From Dehalococcoidia bacterium (GTDB lineage Bacteria; Chloroflexota; Dehalococcoidia; GIF9; AB-539-J10): DNA of 48,613 bases. Each line of letters opens with the position of its first letter. Positions within the stretch are counted from its first letter, which is position 1. Both the position numbers and the translations under genes were made by a program. This document shows positions 17,376 to 25,590 of this stretch, one piece after another. The notes below the pieces were generated by a model. That model searched no databases. It worked only from the letters and a program-made list of their open reading frames with translations, and was not told the DNA's origin. The stretch covers positions 1 through 48,613 of the forward strand of contig JAUWQY010000011.1 in NCBI GenBank assembly GCA_030610855.1, written 5' to 3'.

Positions 17376-18431
17376 ATGAAGAAGATTAAGAAACAGAGCA
17401 TTCCCGAATTGCTTGAAAAATGGCAGAAGGAGTTTGCGGTGTTCGTGCCATCGAAAGCCAGCGGTGTGTCGCAGATGGAGGTCTGGGACGGGCAGGATAC
17501 GGCTTTCCTTAACCGCAACCGTAATACGGCTGTCCCTCCCAAGGAGAAATTCCTCCCCGGCATGGAGAAGATGTTCGGGTTTCGTAAAGAGGAGGGTAGC
17601 TATGTAGTGGAACCGACAGACGGCGAACCTCCTAAGCAGCTTCTCTTCGGCATCCATCCCTGCGATGCCAGGGCGATAGGCATCATCGATATGGTATTCA
17701 AAGATGCCTATGATGATAAATACTATCTCAGCCGCCGTGAGAACACTGTGCTGGTCGGTATGGCCTGTACCAGTCCTTATGACAGTTGTTTCTGCACCTC
17801 GCTAGGCTTTGGCCCGGCCGATGCGATGGATGTCGATATCATGCTGATTGATATTGGAGACGCTTTTCTGATAGAGGAGGTCACCGAAAAGGGCAGAGGG
17901 ATATTAGCGGGAGCGAAGGGTGTTATCGAAGCAACCGAGAAGGATGAGAAGGAGGCCGCAGCGGCCAGGGAATCCGCCAACGCCAAGGTGAGCAGGAAGA
18001 TCGATACCGCTGAGATTAGCAGGCGGCTACCACTTGTGTTTAACGATCGGGAGTTCTGGGAGGAAGTCTCGGCCAAATGCGTGAGTTGCGGAATCTGCAC
18101 TTTTCTTTGTCCTACGTGCTACTGCTTCGATATCAACGACGAGATGCTTCAGGATGGCAGTGGAGCGCGCTACCGTAACTGGGACTGCTGTAGCTTCGCG
18201 ATTTATACCAGGATGCCGGCTGAGAATCCCCGGGAGGAGAAGTGGCGCCGGGTACGTCAGAAGGTATATCACAAGTATCTCTTCTACCCGGAACTATTCA
18301 ATGTTATCGCCTGTACCGGCTGCGGTCGCTGTATCCGGCAGTGTCCGGTGAACTGGGATATTACGCAAACACTGAGCAATCTGCCTGCCGGAAGCCCGGG
18401 GAAGGCAGAGGAGAAAAAGAAAGCATCATGA
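17376..18431 (+). CDS. flxB: FlxB-like 4Fe-4S subunit (AsrA-related)
   Basis: A 351-residue protein of the anaerobic sulfite reductase subunit A/hydrogenase beta family. The N-terminal region includes the family stretch LLFGIHPCDARAIGIIDMVF. The C-terminal region has CVSCGICTFLCPTCYC near 235 and CTGCGRCIRQCPVNWDIT near 313. It relays electrons between the flavin subunit FlxA and the rest of the complex. The ATGA overlap with the next gene shows tight coupling. I considered AsrA, but no siroheme AsrC gene follows and an MvhD precedes, so FlxB is the better reading. Confidence 0.82.
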   Translation: MKKIKKQSIPELLEKWQKEFAVFVPSKASGVSQMEVWDGQDTAFLNRNRNTAVPPKEKFLPGMEKMFGFRKEEGSYVVEPTDGEPPKQLLFGIHPCDARAIGIIDMVFKDAYDDKYYLSRRENTVLVGMACTSPYDSCFCTSLGFGPADAMDVDIMLIDIGDAFLIEEVTEKGRGILAGAKGVIEATEKDEKEAAAARESANAKVSRKIDTAEISRRLPLVFNDREFWEEVSAKCVSCGICTFLCPTCYCFDINDEMLQDGSGARYRNWDCCSFAIYTRMPAENPREEKWRRVRQKVYHKYLFYPELFNVIACTGCGRCIRQCPVNWDITQTLSNLPAGSPGKAEEKKKAS

Positions 18432-19300
18432 CTATCAGCGATATCAGCCACCGCAAGAGATACCTGCCGGAAGGGAATGTTTACCTCCCCCACATCGCGG
18501 TCATAGAGAAGATAATCTATGAGACGCCCAACGTCAAGACCTTTCATTTCAGCTTTAAGGATGAGAAACTCAAGGAGGGATTCACCTTCGAGTCCGGCCA
18601 GTTCGGCGAGTATTCCGTACTTGGAATCGGGGAGGCTACCTTCTGTATGTCCTCCAGTCCTACCCGTCGAGATAACCTGGAGTGTACCGTCGCGCGGGTC
18701 GGTAAGGTCACAAATGCCTTGCACCGGCTGGGTGAAGGGGCGGAGATAGGTTTTCGCGGGCCGTTTGGCAACAGTTTTCCTCTGGACTACATGGCGGGCA
18801 AGAACCTGGTTCTTGTCGCAGGCGGCATAGGTCTGGCGCCGCTACGCTCGCTTATCTGGAATGCGCTCGACAACCGCGCTCAATACGGTAGCATTGACAT
18901 AATATACGGGGCGCGCACTCCTGGAGACCTTTGCTTCAAATATGATCTGGAGAGCTGGGAGAAAGATAGCTCGGTGAACATGACTACCACGGTTGACCGT
19001 GAGGCGCCCGACTGGCAAGGTAACGTCGGCTTCGTGCCCGCCATTACAGAGAAGGTGGCACCCTCGGCCAAGAATGCGGTGGCGATCGTCTGCGGTCCGC
19101 CCATTATGATACGTTTCACCTTTCCCGTGCTGGAGAAACTGGGGTTCACCCCGGCACAGATGATAACCACTCTGGAAAAGAGAATGAAATGCGGCATCGG
19201 CAAATGTGGTCGGTGTAATATCGGGGACATTTACGTCTGCCGGGATGGTCCGGTCTTCAGCTACGAGCAGATCAAGAATTTCAGCTCGGACGAATATTAG
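18428..19300 (+). CDS. flxA: FlxA-like FAD/NAD(H)-binding [2Fe-2S] subunit (AsrB-related)
   Basis: A 290-residue oxidoreductase of the ferredoxin-NADP reductase fold. The FAD part contains ESGQFGEYSVLG and the NAD part LVAGGIGLAPLRSLIW. The C-terminal [2Fe-2S] motif is MKCGIGKCGRCNIGDIYVC near 253. FlxA oxidises NADH for Hdr-linked electron bifurcation. An open frame extends upstream to 18242, but that part lies inside flxB in another frame. The ATG at 18428 overlapping the flxB stop is the proper start. It ends the long + strand locus, and moaC lies convergent 141 bases on. Confidence 0.88.
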   Translation: MTISDISHRKRYLPEGNVYLPHIAVIEKIIYETPNVKTFHFSFKDEKLKEGFTFESGQFGEYSVLGIGEATFCMSSSPTRRDNLECTVARVGKVTNALHRLGEGAEIGFRGPFGNSFPLDYMAGKNLVLVAGGIGLAPLRSLIWNALDNRAQYGSIDIIYGARTPGDLCFKYDLESWEKDSSVNMTTTVDREAPDWQGNVGFVPAITEKVAPSAKNAVAIVCGPPIMIRFTFPVLEKLGFTPAQMITTLEKRMKCGIGKCGRCNIGDIYVCRDGPVFSYEQIKNFSSDEY

Positions 19301-19441
19301 AGGGGCTTTCGCTCTCCAGACATACGGGATTTCAGGCCTGTCCATTCCCAGCTATCAGGCGTAAGAGCCTTGACGTGGGCTTCGGCTTTCAGGTTTGTGC
19401 TTGACCGTTTCAGAGATCTAGATCCTTTCCCGATTTGGGGT

Positions 19442-19906
19442 TTATTCGGTAAGGTGGAAATCGCTCTTGCCTCCGCTCTTCCTTACCAGATGAATTTCTC
19501 CGATGGTCATGCTCTGATCCACTGCCTTGCACATATCATAGATGGTCAGAGCGCTTATAGCCACAGCAACCAGTGCTTCCATTTCGAATCCCGTCTTTCC
19601 TATCCCTTTGGCGCTGGCGGTGATCTCGACTCCGATGAAGTCGGAGCCATTTCCAGGGATGTTGAACTCAACGGCAATGCTGGTGAGATGTAGAGGGTGG
19701 CAGAGCGGTATGAGACGGTGAGTTTCTTTTGCGGCCATGATTCCGGCCGTTTTAGCCACGGCCAAGACATCTCCTTTCTCTAGCTCCCCTCTACGGATAA
19801 GCTCTAAGGTAGCGGGCTTCATCTGCACCTTGCCTCTAGCTACGGCGCGGCGTTCCGTTTCTTTCTTGTTAGTAACGTCTATCATGTGAATTTGCCCTAG
19901 CTCCAT
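19442..19906 (-). CDS. moaC: MoaC, cyclic pyranopterin monophosphate synthase
   Basis: A 154-residue MoaC, which converts the MoaA product 3',8-cyclo-dihydro-GTP to cyclic pyranopterin monophosphate, the first stable intermediate of the molybdenum/tungsten cofactor. Visible signatures are IPLCHPLHLTS and SAKGIGKTGFEMEALVAV. GGAGG stands 7 bases before the ATG at 19906, only 2 bases past the moaA stop. It is the last gene of the tup-moa operon. Confidence 0.96.
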   Translation of the reverse strand: MELGQIHMIDVTNKKETERRAVARGKVQMKPATLELIRRGELEKGDVLAVAKTAGIMAAKETHRLIPLCHPLHLTSIAVEFNIPGNGSDFIGVEITASAKGIGKTGFEMEALVAVAISALTIYDMCKAVDQSMTIGEIHLVRKSGGKSDFHLTE

Positions 19907-19908
19907 TT

Positions 19909-20922
19909 CTAGCCTCCGATCTGCGACATTTTTCGGTTCATAGCTCCCCTTCGCCCTCTTGCCCTAAGGGGGGCAGCATCGCCTCCCTCGAGGTCATGAT
20001 GCTCCTGCTTAGAAGCAACGGCCTTTAGAATCAGGCGTTCTAGCTCCGCCGGTGGAGCACTGTTGCGTAGCGGCGTTTTCAGGTCAATCTCATCTTCGGA
20101 CAGAAGGCAGGGTCGTAGTCTGCCATCGGGACTGAGGCGGATGCGGTTACACCTGGAACAAAAGGAAGGCTCGGTGCGGGGACTGATGAAGCCTATAGTG
20201 CCCCTGGCCCCGGCTAATCGGTAGTAGCTAGCAGGTCCGTTGCCAGTTATCCCGGTTCCGTCTGGACAGGGTTCAAGCCTGCCGAGCAAACCGACATGTT
20301 CTCGTAGTTCAGCGGAGGGCACGAACTCCACACCACCGCTAAATGGCATAAGCTCGATGAATCGGACATGCCATTCCTCCGTAAGGGTCATCCTGGCGAA
20401 ATCCAGTATCTCCTCATCGTTCATGCCTCGCATAATCACAACGTTTGTTTTGACCGGGTTGAGGCCAGCATCTCTCGCCGCCTCAATACCCTCAAGAACG
20501 TCTCCCAGTTCTCCAAGACGTGTTATGTCACGGAATTTATCGGCCTTGAGCGTATCCAGGCTGACATTAACTCTGGTCAAGCCTGCCTGCCTAAGTTCCG
20601 GGGCACTTCTCTTGAGAAACGTCCCATTTGTCGTCAACGATAGTTCTTCAATTCCTTCGGTCTCAGATAGCATCTTAATCAGCCTGGGTAATTCGGCTCT
20701 AACCAGGGGCTCGCCGCCGGTGAGCCGTATCCTGTTGATGCCGACCCCTGCCGCTGCCCGGACAACAGCCCGAATCTCTTCGTAGGAGAGAATCTCGCTC
20801 TGGGGTATTAAGGGGACACCTCCTGGTGGCATGCAATAGATGCAGCGCAGATTACAGCGGTCGGTAACAGAAATGCGGAGGTAATCTATGCTCCGTCCGA
20901 AAGAATCAAGAATTCCGCTCAT
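19909..20922 (-). CDS. moaA: MoaA, GTP 3',8-cyclase (radical SAM)
   Basis: A 337-residue radical SAM enzyme that starts molybdopterin synthesis. The SAM-binding cluster motif is CNLRCIYCMPPGG near residue 22. The second, substrate-binding cluster is CSRCNRIRLSPDGRLRPC near 254. The chain ends in the IGG tail typical of MoaA, whose final two glycines are needed for activity. It overlaps the ABC ATPase gene by 4 bases. No moaB, mogA, moeA, moaD or moaE is in the window, so the pathway must be completed elsewhere. Confidence 0.96.
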   Translation of the reverse strand: MSGILDSFGRSIDYLRISVTDRCNLRCIYCMPPGGVPLIPQSEILSYEEIRAVVRAAAGVGINRIRLTGGEPLVRAELPRLIKMLSETEGIEELSLTTNGTFLKRSAPELRQAGLTRVNVSLDTLKADKFRDITRLGELGDVLEGIEAARDAGLNPVKTNVVIMRGMNDEEILDFARMTLTEEWHVRFIELMPFSGGVEFVPSAELREHVGLLGRLEPCPDGTGITGNGPASYYRLAGARGTIGFISPRTEPSFCSRCNRIRLSPDGRLRPCLLSEDEIDLKTPLRNSAPPAELERLILKAVASKQEHHDLEGGDAAPLRARGRRGAMNRKMSQIGG

Positions 20923-22031
20923 CGGCTGGCGTTCCTCTCCATAATATGTACTGCCGTGGCCTTGAAGTCGGCGTAAACTTCACTGCCCTCCTGTAAGTTC
21001 AACTCCTCTGCTGATACTCTGGTGACCAGGGCCACGAGACGGAAGCCGCAGTCGATTTGCACGCGGCTAAGGGGGCCATTAGATGCCACCCGCGCAACTC
21101 TGCCTTGCAGGGAATTCCTGGCCGAACTCCGATGCATCATCGGAGCTAAAGTGATATCCTCAGGCCTGATGCAAGCATACACTTCCTGTCGTGCCGGGTA
21201 GTTAGAGACTGCCTGTATCCCGATTCCATCAGGGTTGCTACCTACGCTTACCGTGGCTATACCTTCGTTGTTGGCAACTACTACCCCTTCTATGATGTTC
21301 TCCATACCAACAAAATGAGCCACCTCCTCGTTCCGGGGTGAACGGAATATGTCGGTGGCATTGCCTGTTTGGAGGAGTGTGCCGTCAATGAGCACCCCTA
21401 TCCTGTCAGCGAGTTGCTGCCCTTGAGCCATATCATGCGTTGCCATTATCATGGTAGTGTTATGTCGCCTGGCAACGTCCCCAATCAAGTGCTCAATCTT
21501 TGCTGTGGAAACCGGGTCAAGATTAGCTGTCGGCTCATCCAATAACAATACTTCGGGTTCTAGCACCAGAGCCCTGGCCAAAGCTACTCTCTGTGCCTCC
21601 CCGCCGGAAAGTGTGCGGGCGTCTCTACTATCGTAGCCTTCTAATCCAACGGTTTCCAGAATGCCGTCGACTTTCTCGGCAATCCTGTCCCTTTCCTCTC
21701 CCCTCCACCTTAAGCCGCAGGCAACGTTGTCATAGACACTCGAATTGAAGACCTGAGGTTTCTGGTGAATGAATGACATCCGACGGCGTATCTCCAATCT
21801 TTGTTTCCCCGACCGGGGAACGCATATGCCATCGAAATAGATTTCCCCCGAGCCAGGAGTTTCCAGAAGGTCTATGATACGTAGAAGCGTTGTTTTGCCC
21901 GCTCCGGTAGGGCCGATCAAGGCGAAAACTTCACCCCTTGCAATGCTCAAGTTGAGGCCTTTCAATATCTCCTTCCCACCATAGCTATGGGTCAGATCAG
22001 CCACTTCGATCATTGAAGATAAGGAGTTCAT
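20919..22031 (-). CDS. tupC: Tungstate/molybdate ABC transporter ATP-binding protein
   Basis: An ABC ATPase of about 370 residues with Walker A GPTGAGKTT, signature LSGGEAQRVALARAL and Walker B VLLLDEPTANLDP. A C-terminal TOBE-like regulatory domain follows from about residue 290, as in WtpC/ModC. It energises oxyanion uptake through TupB. The open frame begins at 22037, but AGGAG lies right against that codon. The third codon, ATG at 22031, has a properly spaced ribosome binding site, so I start there. Tungstate is favoured over molybdate because of the TupA type of the binding protein; the difference cannot be proved from sequence. Confidence 0.9.
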   Translation of the reverse strand: MNSLSSMIEVADLTHSYGGKEILKGLNLSIARGEVFALIGPTGAGKTTLLRIIDLLETPGSGEIYFDGICVPRSGKQRLEIRRRMSFIHQKPQVFNSSVYDNVACGLRWRGEERDRIAEKVDGILETVGLEGYDSRDARTLSGGEAQRVALARALVLEPEVLLLDEPTANLDPVSTAKIEHLIGDVARRHNTTMIMATHDMAQGQQLADRIGVLIDGTLLQTGNATDIFRSPRNEEVAHFVGMENIIEGVVVANNEGIATVSVGSNPDGIGIQAVSNYPARQEVYACIRPEDITLAPMMHRSSARNSLQGRVARVASNGPLSRVQIDCGFRLVALVTRVSAEELNLQEGSEVYADFKATAVHIMERNASR

Positions 22032-22033
22032 TA

Positions 22034-22723
22034 TCATCTCCTCTGCTGTAGCCTGTTCAAGACGATGTTGATGACGAGTGCCAGGAACAGAAGAATGATG
22101 CCCAGCGCCAGAGCCATTTCTAGTTCACCTCTGGTTGTCGCCAGCGAGAGGGCTGTAGTCATCACCCTGGTAAACCCTCGTATATTGCCGCCGACCATCA
22201 TGGCAACCCCGAGCTCTGACAGGGCTCTACCGAAGCCCAGTATAAGTGCGGCCAGAACGGCATATCTTGCTTCTCTTAGTACAAGCAGCACGAGTTGAAA
22301 GCCGCTGGCGCCAAGCGAGGTAGCTGTCTCTACAACCTCTTTGCTTACTCCGCTCAAAGCCGAAATGGTCAAGCCAAGCAATATAGGTGTGATGAGTATC
22401 ATCTGGCCAATCACCATGGCAGCGGGAGTAAAGAGTATGCCAAGCTCACCGAGCGGTCCGGCCCGGGAAAGGAGTACGAAAACGAACAGGCCAACGATCA
22501 CGGTGGGTACGCTGAATAATGTCTGGATGATATTTATTAAGACCCTTTTTCCATGGAACCGACGGAAGTGTATCAAGCTCGCCAGTGGTAGGCTGATAAG
22601 AGAGGCCAGAAGACAAGAGGTCCCCGCGATCCTCAAGGTCCTTGCGGCTATCTCCATGACCTCGGGGTCGAAGGAGATTATGAGTTCCATGGCCTTGGTA
22701 AGGCCGTACCATATTTCAGTCAA
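22034..22723 (-). CDS. tupB: Tungstate/molybdate ABC transporter permease
   Basis: A 229-residue membrane permease with about five hydrophobic segments and the ABC-docking EAA loop around SLGASGFQLVLLVLREARYAV. It pairs with TupA and TupC. The frame opens with a TTG at 22723; an ATG at 22690 is the alternative, neither with a strong ribosome binding site. It ends inside the start region of tupC. The substrate-binding gene lies 76 bases upstream. Confidence 0.9.
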   Translation of the reverse strand: MTEIWYGLTKAMELIISFDPEVMEIAARTLRIAGTSCLLASLISLPLASLIHFRRFHGKRVLINIIQTLFSVPTVIVGLFVFVLLSRAGPLGELGILFTPAAMVIGQMILITPILLGLTISALSGVSKEVVETATSLGASGFQLVLLVLREARYAVLAALILGFGRALSELGVAMMVGGNIRGFTRVMTTALSLATTRGELEMALALGIILLFLALVINIVLNRLQQRR

Positions 22724-22799
22724 TTGCTGTCACCCACTTTGATATGCTATCTCTGACAACAGGCTTCGTATTTGCCATTGGACGTAGTCCTGATTCCTG

Positions 22800-23690
22800 C
22801 TACTCTTCCGGTTCTGCGCCGGCACAGGGAATAAATAACGGCACGCCATACTCCTCGACTCCATAATTACCAATAAGCTCCTGTATCTCAGGCGAGATAA
22901 GAAAAGCCACGAGGTTATTTGCCATCTCAAGGTCAGTTCCAGGATGCTTTTCCGGATTTATGGCAATAACAGAGTAAACGTTAAGCAATAGCTCTCCCGT
23001 TTCTACCAGGGGCACCAGGGCCAAGCCACCCTTATAGGCCAGGAAAGTGCCACTATCGGTTAGCGTATAAGCGTTCATCTCATTGGTCATCAGCAGGGTC
23101 GGCCCCATTCCGCTTCCCACCTCTGCATAGCCTTCTCTAGCCTGAGCCCAACTGGATTCTTGCACGGTGGCATAGGCAAAGCCGGCTGCTCGCCAGATAT
23201 CCTTCTCCTTAGCATGAGTTCCGGAATCATCTCCCCGGGAAACAAATCTGATTCGATCTGGGTCTTCTGATCCCTCTTCCATCAATTTCTTGCAGGCATC
23301 TTCTGGGGTAAGCCCCTTGATACCTGCGGGGTCATCGGGCGGACCTACGATGAGGAAATAGTTATAGGCAAAAGGAACTCGTTCCACACCGTAGCCGTCC
23401 GCTACAAACTGTAGCTCACGAGCTTTGTCGTGAATGGCGACAGCATGTACATCTCCCCTTTTGCCATATTCAAGAGCTATGCCGGTGCCAGCATAGAGAA
23501 TATGGAGTTTCACACCATATTTCTCCTCGAATCTGGGCTGCAGATATCCCCACAAGCCAGTGTCGTAAAGGCTGGAAGTGGTAGCCACCTTCAAGGCAGG
23601 AACACGTGCCATTAGGATGATGCTAACGATAATGGCAATCGCTATTACAGCCAGTGCGATCACTTTCGTCTTGATACTCATCTTCCTCAT
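22800..23690 (-). CDS. tupA: Tungstate/molybdate-binding protein TupA
   Basis: A solute-binding protein of about 296 residues. An N-terminal hydrophobic segment (VIALAVIAIAIIVSIILMA) serves as signal or anchor. The mature start LKVATTSSLYDTGLWGYL matches the TupA/PBP-like family, whose TTS stretch binds tungstate, and it lacks a lipobox. The open frame runs 24 codons further up; I start at ATG 23690, right before the basic residues of the signal. It is the first gene of the operon and lies behind a promoter, a structured RNA and a terminator. TupA-type proteins usually prefer tungstate, which would suit tungsten enzymes of anaerobes. Confidence 0.9.
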   Translation of the reverse strand: MRKMSIKTKVIALAVIAIAIIVSIILMARVPALKVATTSSLYDTGLWGYLQPRFEEKYGVKLHILYAGTGIALEYGKRGDVHAVAIHDKARELQFVADGYGVERVPFAYNYFLIVGPPDDPAGIKGLTPEDACKKLMEEGSEDPDRIRFVSRGDDSGTHAKEKDIWRAAGFAYATVQESSWAQAREGYAEVGSGMGPTLLMTNEMNAYTLTDSGTFLAYKGGLALVPLVETGELLLNVYSVIAINPEKHPGTDLEMANNLVAFLISPEIQELIGNYGVEEYGVPLFIPCAGAEPEE

Positions 23691-23766
23691 GCTAATTTCC
23701 AGAGCGATAGAGGCTTCTCTTTGACGAATTGGCGAGATTACGGCGCGGTTTGGAGGAAGCAACGAA

Positions 23767-23806
23767 CAGGAACAAAAACAGCACCATCACAAAAGCAGTG
23801 CTGTTT
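23767..23806 (-). terminator. Intrinsic terminator in the tup-moa leader
   Basis: On the minus strand the 9-base-pair stem AAACAGCAC / GTGCTGTTT with a 13-base loop runs straight into TTG TTCC, giving a U-rich tail. It lies 16 bases after the structured RNA at 23823-23936 and about 80 bases before tupA, where an attenuator would be expected. Confidence 0.75.
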
Positions 23807-23822
23807 ACAAACTAGACTTCAT

Positions 23823-23936
23823 CCCTCTCCTTTCCAAGCACGGGAGGCATAGATATTTCTGTCTATACCGTCGAGGCTTTTCAGCCCACCGGCTGCTTGC
23901 CATGGATTCTCTTTAGGCAAAACAGCTCGGAGAGAG
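23823..23936 (-). promoter_or_regulatory. Candidate Moco/Tuco riboswitch
   Basis: On the minus strand the region is closed by an 8-base-pair helix, CTCTCTCC (23936-23929) with GGAGAGGG (23830-23823). Inside are three hairpins: TTGCC/GGCAA, CAGCC-GGTG-GGCTG, and the 8-base-pair GGTATAGA/TCTATGCC. The pieces AAGCAGCCGGTGGGCTG, GCCTCCCG and GGAAAGGAG are like those I recall from the Moco RNA motif. Its place before tungstate uptake and moaA/moaC genes fits a molybdenum or tungsten cofactor sensor. Family membership is from memory and not from a covariance search. Confidence 0.6.
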
Positions 23937-23955
23937 CTAGCATTTGATTCCGGGT

Positions 23956-23984
23956 ATCATATCAGGGATTTGCCACCCAGGCAA
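23956..23984 (-). promoter_or_regulatory. Promoter of the tup-moa operon
   Basis: On the minus strand TTGCCT (23984-23979) and TATGAT (23961-23956) are separated by exactly 17 bases. Transcription would begin near 23949, a dozen bases before the riboswitch-like structure. The -35 box lies in one arm of the inverted repeat at 23966-23988. Confidence 0.6.
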
Positions 23985-24011
23985 ATCCGGCGAATCCGTA
24001 TAGATACGGAA
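23966..24011. repeat. Two inverted repeats between rplY and the tup operon
   Basis: GGATTTGCC-ACCCA-GGCAAATCC (23966-23988) is a perfect 9-base-pair hairpin with a 5-base loop. TCCGTA-TAGA-TACGGA (23996-24011) is a second, shorter one. Neither has a T-run, so they are weak terminators at best. The first overlaps the tup -35 box and could be an operator. They stand just after the rplY stop. Confidence 0.55.
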
Positions 24012-24035
24012 GCAGTTGCCAGGTAAACCAGATGA

Positions 24036-24704
24036 TTACGCTTCTCTTGATTTTTCTTTATCGTGCCCAGCCTCGTCGGGACCTTCAATCGCTTCCTCCG
24101 CCACTTCTGCCGCCTCCTCTACTGCTTCCTCTTCTACCTCTGCCACAGCTCGCTTGCTGATTTTCACCAGGACCAACTCCGGATCGTTAAGAATGGTAAT
24201 CCCCTCACCCAGGGCAACATCCTTGACTCTTATCGCCTGCCCCGACTGGGTGAGGGAACTGATGTCCACTTCTATGCTGGTGGGGATTTTGGCTGGCAAG
24301 CACTCTACACTCAAAGCGTCGAGCTCATGGTCCAGCATATTGTCTTTCGCGTTAAGGGCTGGTGCTTCTCCAACCGTGATAACGGGAACCTCTAGCTTTA
24401 TCTTTTCCCCCATTTGCACCTGGTAAAAGTCTACATGGAGCAATTGCCCCTTCCGCCAATCTCTGTTAAATTTACGAACCACAACAGTCCTTGGTTTCTT
24501 CTCCTTATCAAGGTTGAGGTTAATAAGCCCTGTATGCCCGGCTTGCGCTAACACCCGCTCCAGTTCACCGGTGCTGCACTGTAGTGCCAGAGACTCGATA
24601 CCGTGCCCGAAAAGATGCACCGGGGTGATTCCCTGGCGGCGCAAATGCTTGACTTTCTTACCGAGAGTCTCTCGGTTAGCGACCTCCAGCACTATCTTGT
24701 CCAT
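24036..24704 (-). CDS. rplY: 50S ribosomal protein L25/general stress protein Ctc
   Basis: A 222-residue L25 of the long (TL5/Ctc) type that binds 5S rRNA. The N-terminal half is the L25 domain (TPVHLFGHGIESLALQCS, LLHVDFYQV). The second half is the beta domain of Ctc, and the tail is rich in Glu and Ala. GGAG is 6 bases before the ATG. It stands alone, divergent from the small anchored protein at 25020 and upstream of the tup leader. Confidence 0.95.
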   Translation of the reverse strand: MDKIVLEVANRETLGKKVKHLRRQGITPVHLFGHGIESLALQCSTGELERVLAQAGHTGLINLNLDKEKKPRTVVVRKFNRDWRKGQLLHVDFYQVQMGEKIKLEVPVITVGEAPALNAKDNMLDHELDALSVECLPAKIPTSIEVDISSLTQSGQAIRVKDVALGEGITILNDPELVLVKISKRAVAEVEEEAVEEAAEVAEEAIEGPDEAGHDKEKSREA

Positions 24705-25019
24705 ATTGTCGCTCCAATCATATCAAAGAAGACTCCTCCCTGCAACAAAGCGCGTGCCTCTCCGGAGTGACGGTTAACACTCTCTCACTCCGCTAACGGG
24801 AAGAGAGAAGGAGCCATAGAGTCCTCGCCCCGCGGCGTGGTGCAGCAACTATAAGATAAGGCGAGCGATGCAACCTTTTTCGACCCTGTGTTATACTCAT
24901 AAAGGGGGCGCGGCTGAATGCGGTGACCGAAATGCCGGACGGGTGTGACTGGGTGTCGCCTATTTACGGCACAAGAGGCAGCCGGACAGCCCGCAAGACT
25001 CGATGGGAGGTGAGATGAT
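24705..25019. other. 315-base divergent gap between rplY and the gene at 25020
   Basis: The rplY promoter lies at the left end. A TATACT at 24892-24897 could be a -10 box for the rightward gene, but no good -35 stands 16-18 bases before it. I see no RNA gene or repeat. Confidence 0.4.
24717..24745 (-). promoter_or_regulatory. Candidate rplY promoter
   Basis: On the minus strand TTGCAG (24745-24740) and TATGAT (24722-24717) are 17 bases apart. The -10 box ends 12 bases before the ATG, so the leader would be only about half a dozen bases. Confidence 0.4.
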
Positions 25020-25484
25020 ATGAATGAGAAACGCAGGGCCGGGCGGGTGAAAAGGGGTCTGCTGATCGCAGCTCTGGTCCTGGCTGTGCTGGTCGTTGTC
25101 GCGACCGTGGTGGTCACCGGCGTCGTTCCCATGGGCACCGTGATCCTTCGCCTGGATCAGGAGACTTATAGCCCCAACGAGACTGTCACCCTAACCATTA
25201 GAAGTCTCCGCACGGGATCGGTCTGCTTCGGGAGTCCCTTTCGGGTGCAGCGGTTTGAGAACGGCAACTGGGTTGATGTTCCGCTGGACCGGTTCTGGAC
25301 CATGGAGCTGATAGGCATCGGCCCGGGAGGAGCCTGCCGTCAGAGCTTCGTCCCCGCTCAGGATTTCTTCGAGACGCCTATCCCCGGAAGATACCGGGTT
25401 GTCAAAGAAGTCCAGGTCGGCATGATTCACGCTGGGGCAAATCGTGAAACGCGAATCCTTATTGCGGAGTTCCGCATAAGATAG
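25020..25484 (+). CDS. Membrane-anchored or secreted Ig-like domain protein
   Basis: A 154-residue protein of unknown function. After a basic start there is one hydrophobic segment at residues 13-36 (LLIAALVLAVLVVVATVVVT), then an extracellular beta-rich domain opening VILRLDQETYSPNETVTLTI. This opening resembles bacterial Ig-like domains that often trail off with YRVVKEVQV-type strands, as here. Two cysteines (near 68 and 102) could form a disulfide. GGGAGGTGA a few bases before the ATG is a strong ribosome binding site. It is a single + strand gene among minus-strand neighbours. Confidence 0.75.
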   Translation: MNEKRRAGRVKRGLLIAALVLAVLVVVATVVVTGVVPMGTVILRLDQETYSPNETVTLTIRSLRTGSVCFGSPFRVQRFENGNWVDVPLDRFWTMELIGIGPGGACRQSFVPAQDFFETPIPGRYRVVKEVQVGMIHAGANRETRILIAEFRIR

Positions 25485-25590
25485 AGGCGCGGACCTCAGT
25501 TCAACAAGGGGCAGAATCGTAAGCACGCCGTCTGCGCAGGAGGTGCAGTAGAGGATGCCCCCGACGGACGCACGTGTGTGACAGGGCCGA

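Noticed and set aside
17376-19300. Reading flxB-flxA as anaerobic sulfite reductase AsrA-AsrB
   Set aside because: The proteins are related, but no siroheme AsrC follows and MvhD/FlxC genes precede, so Flx fits better.
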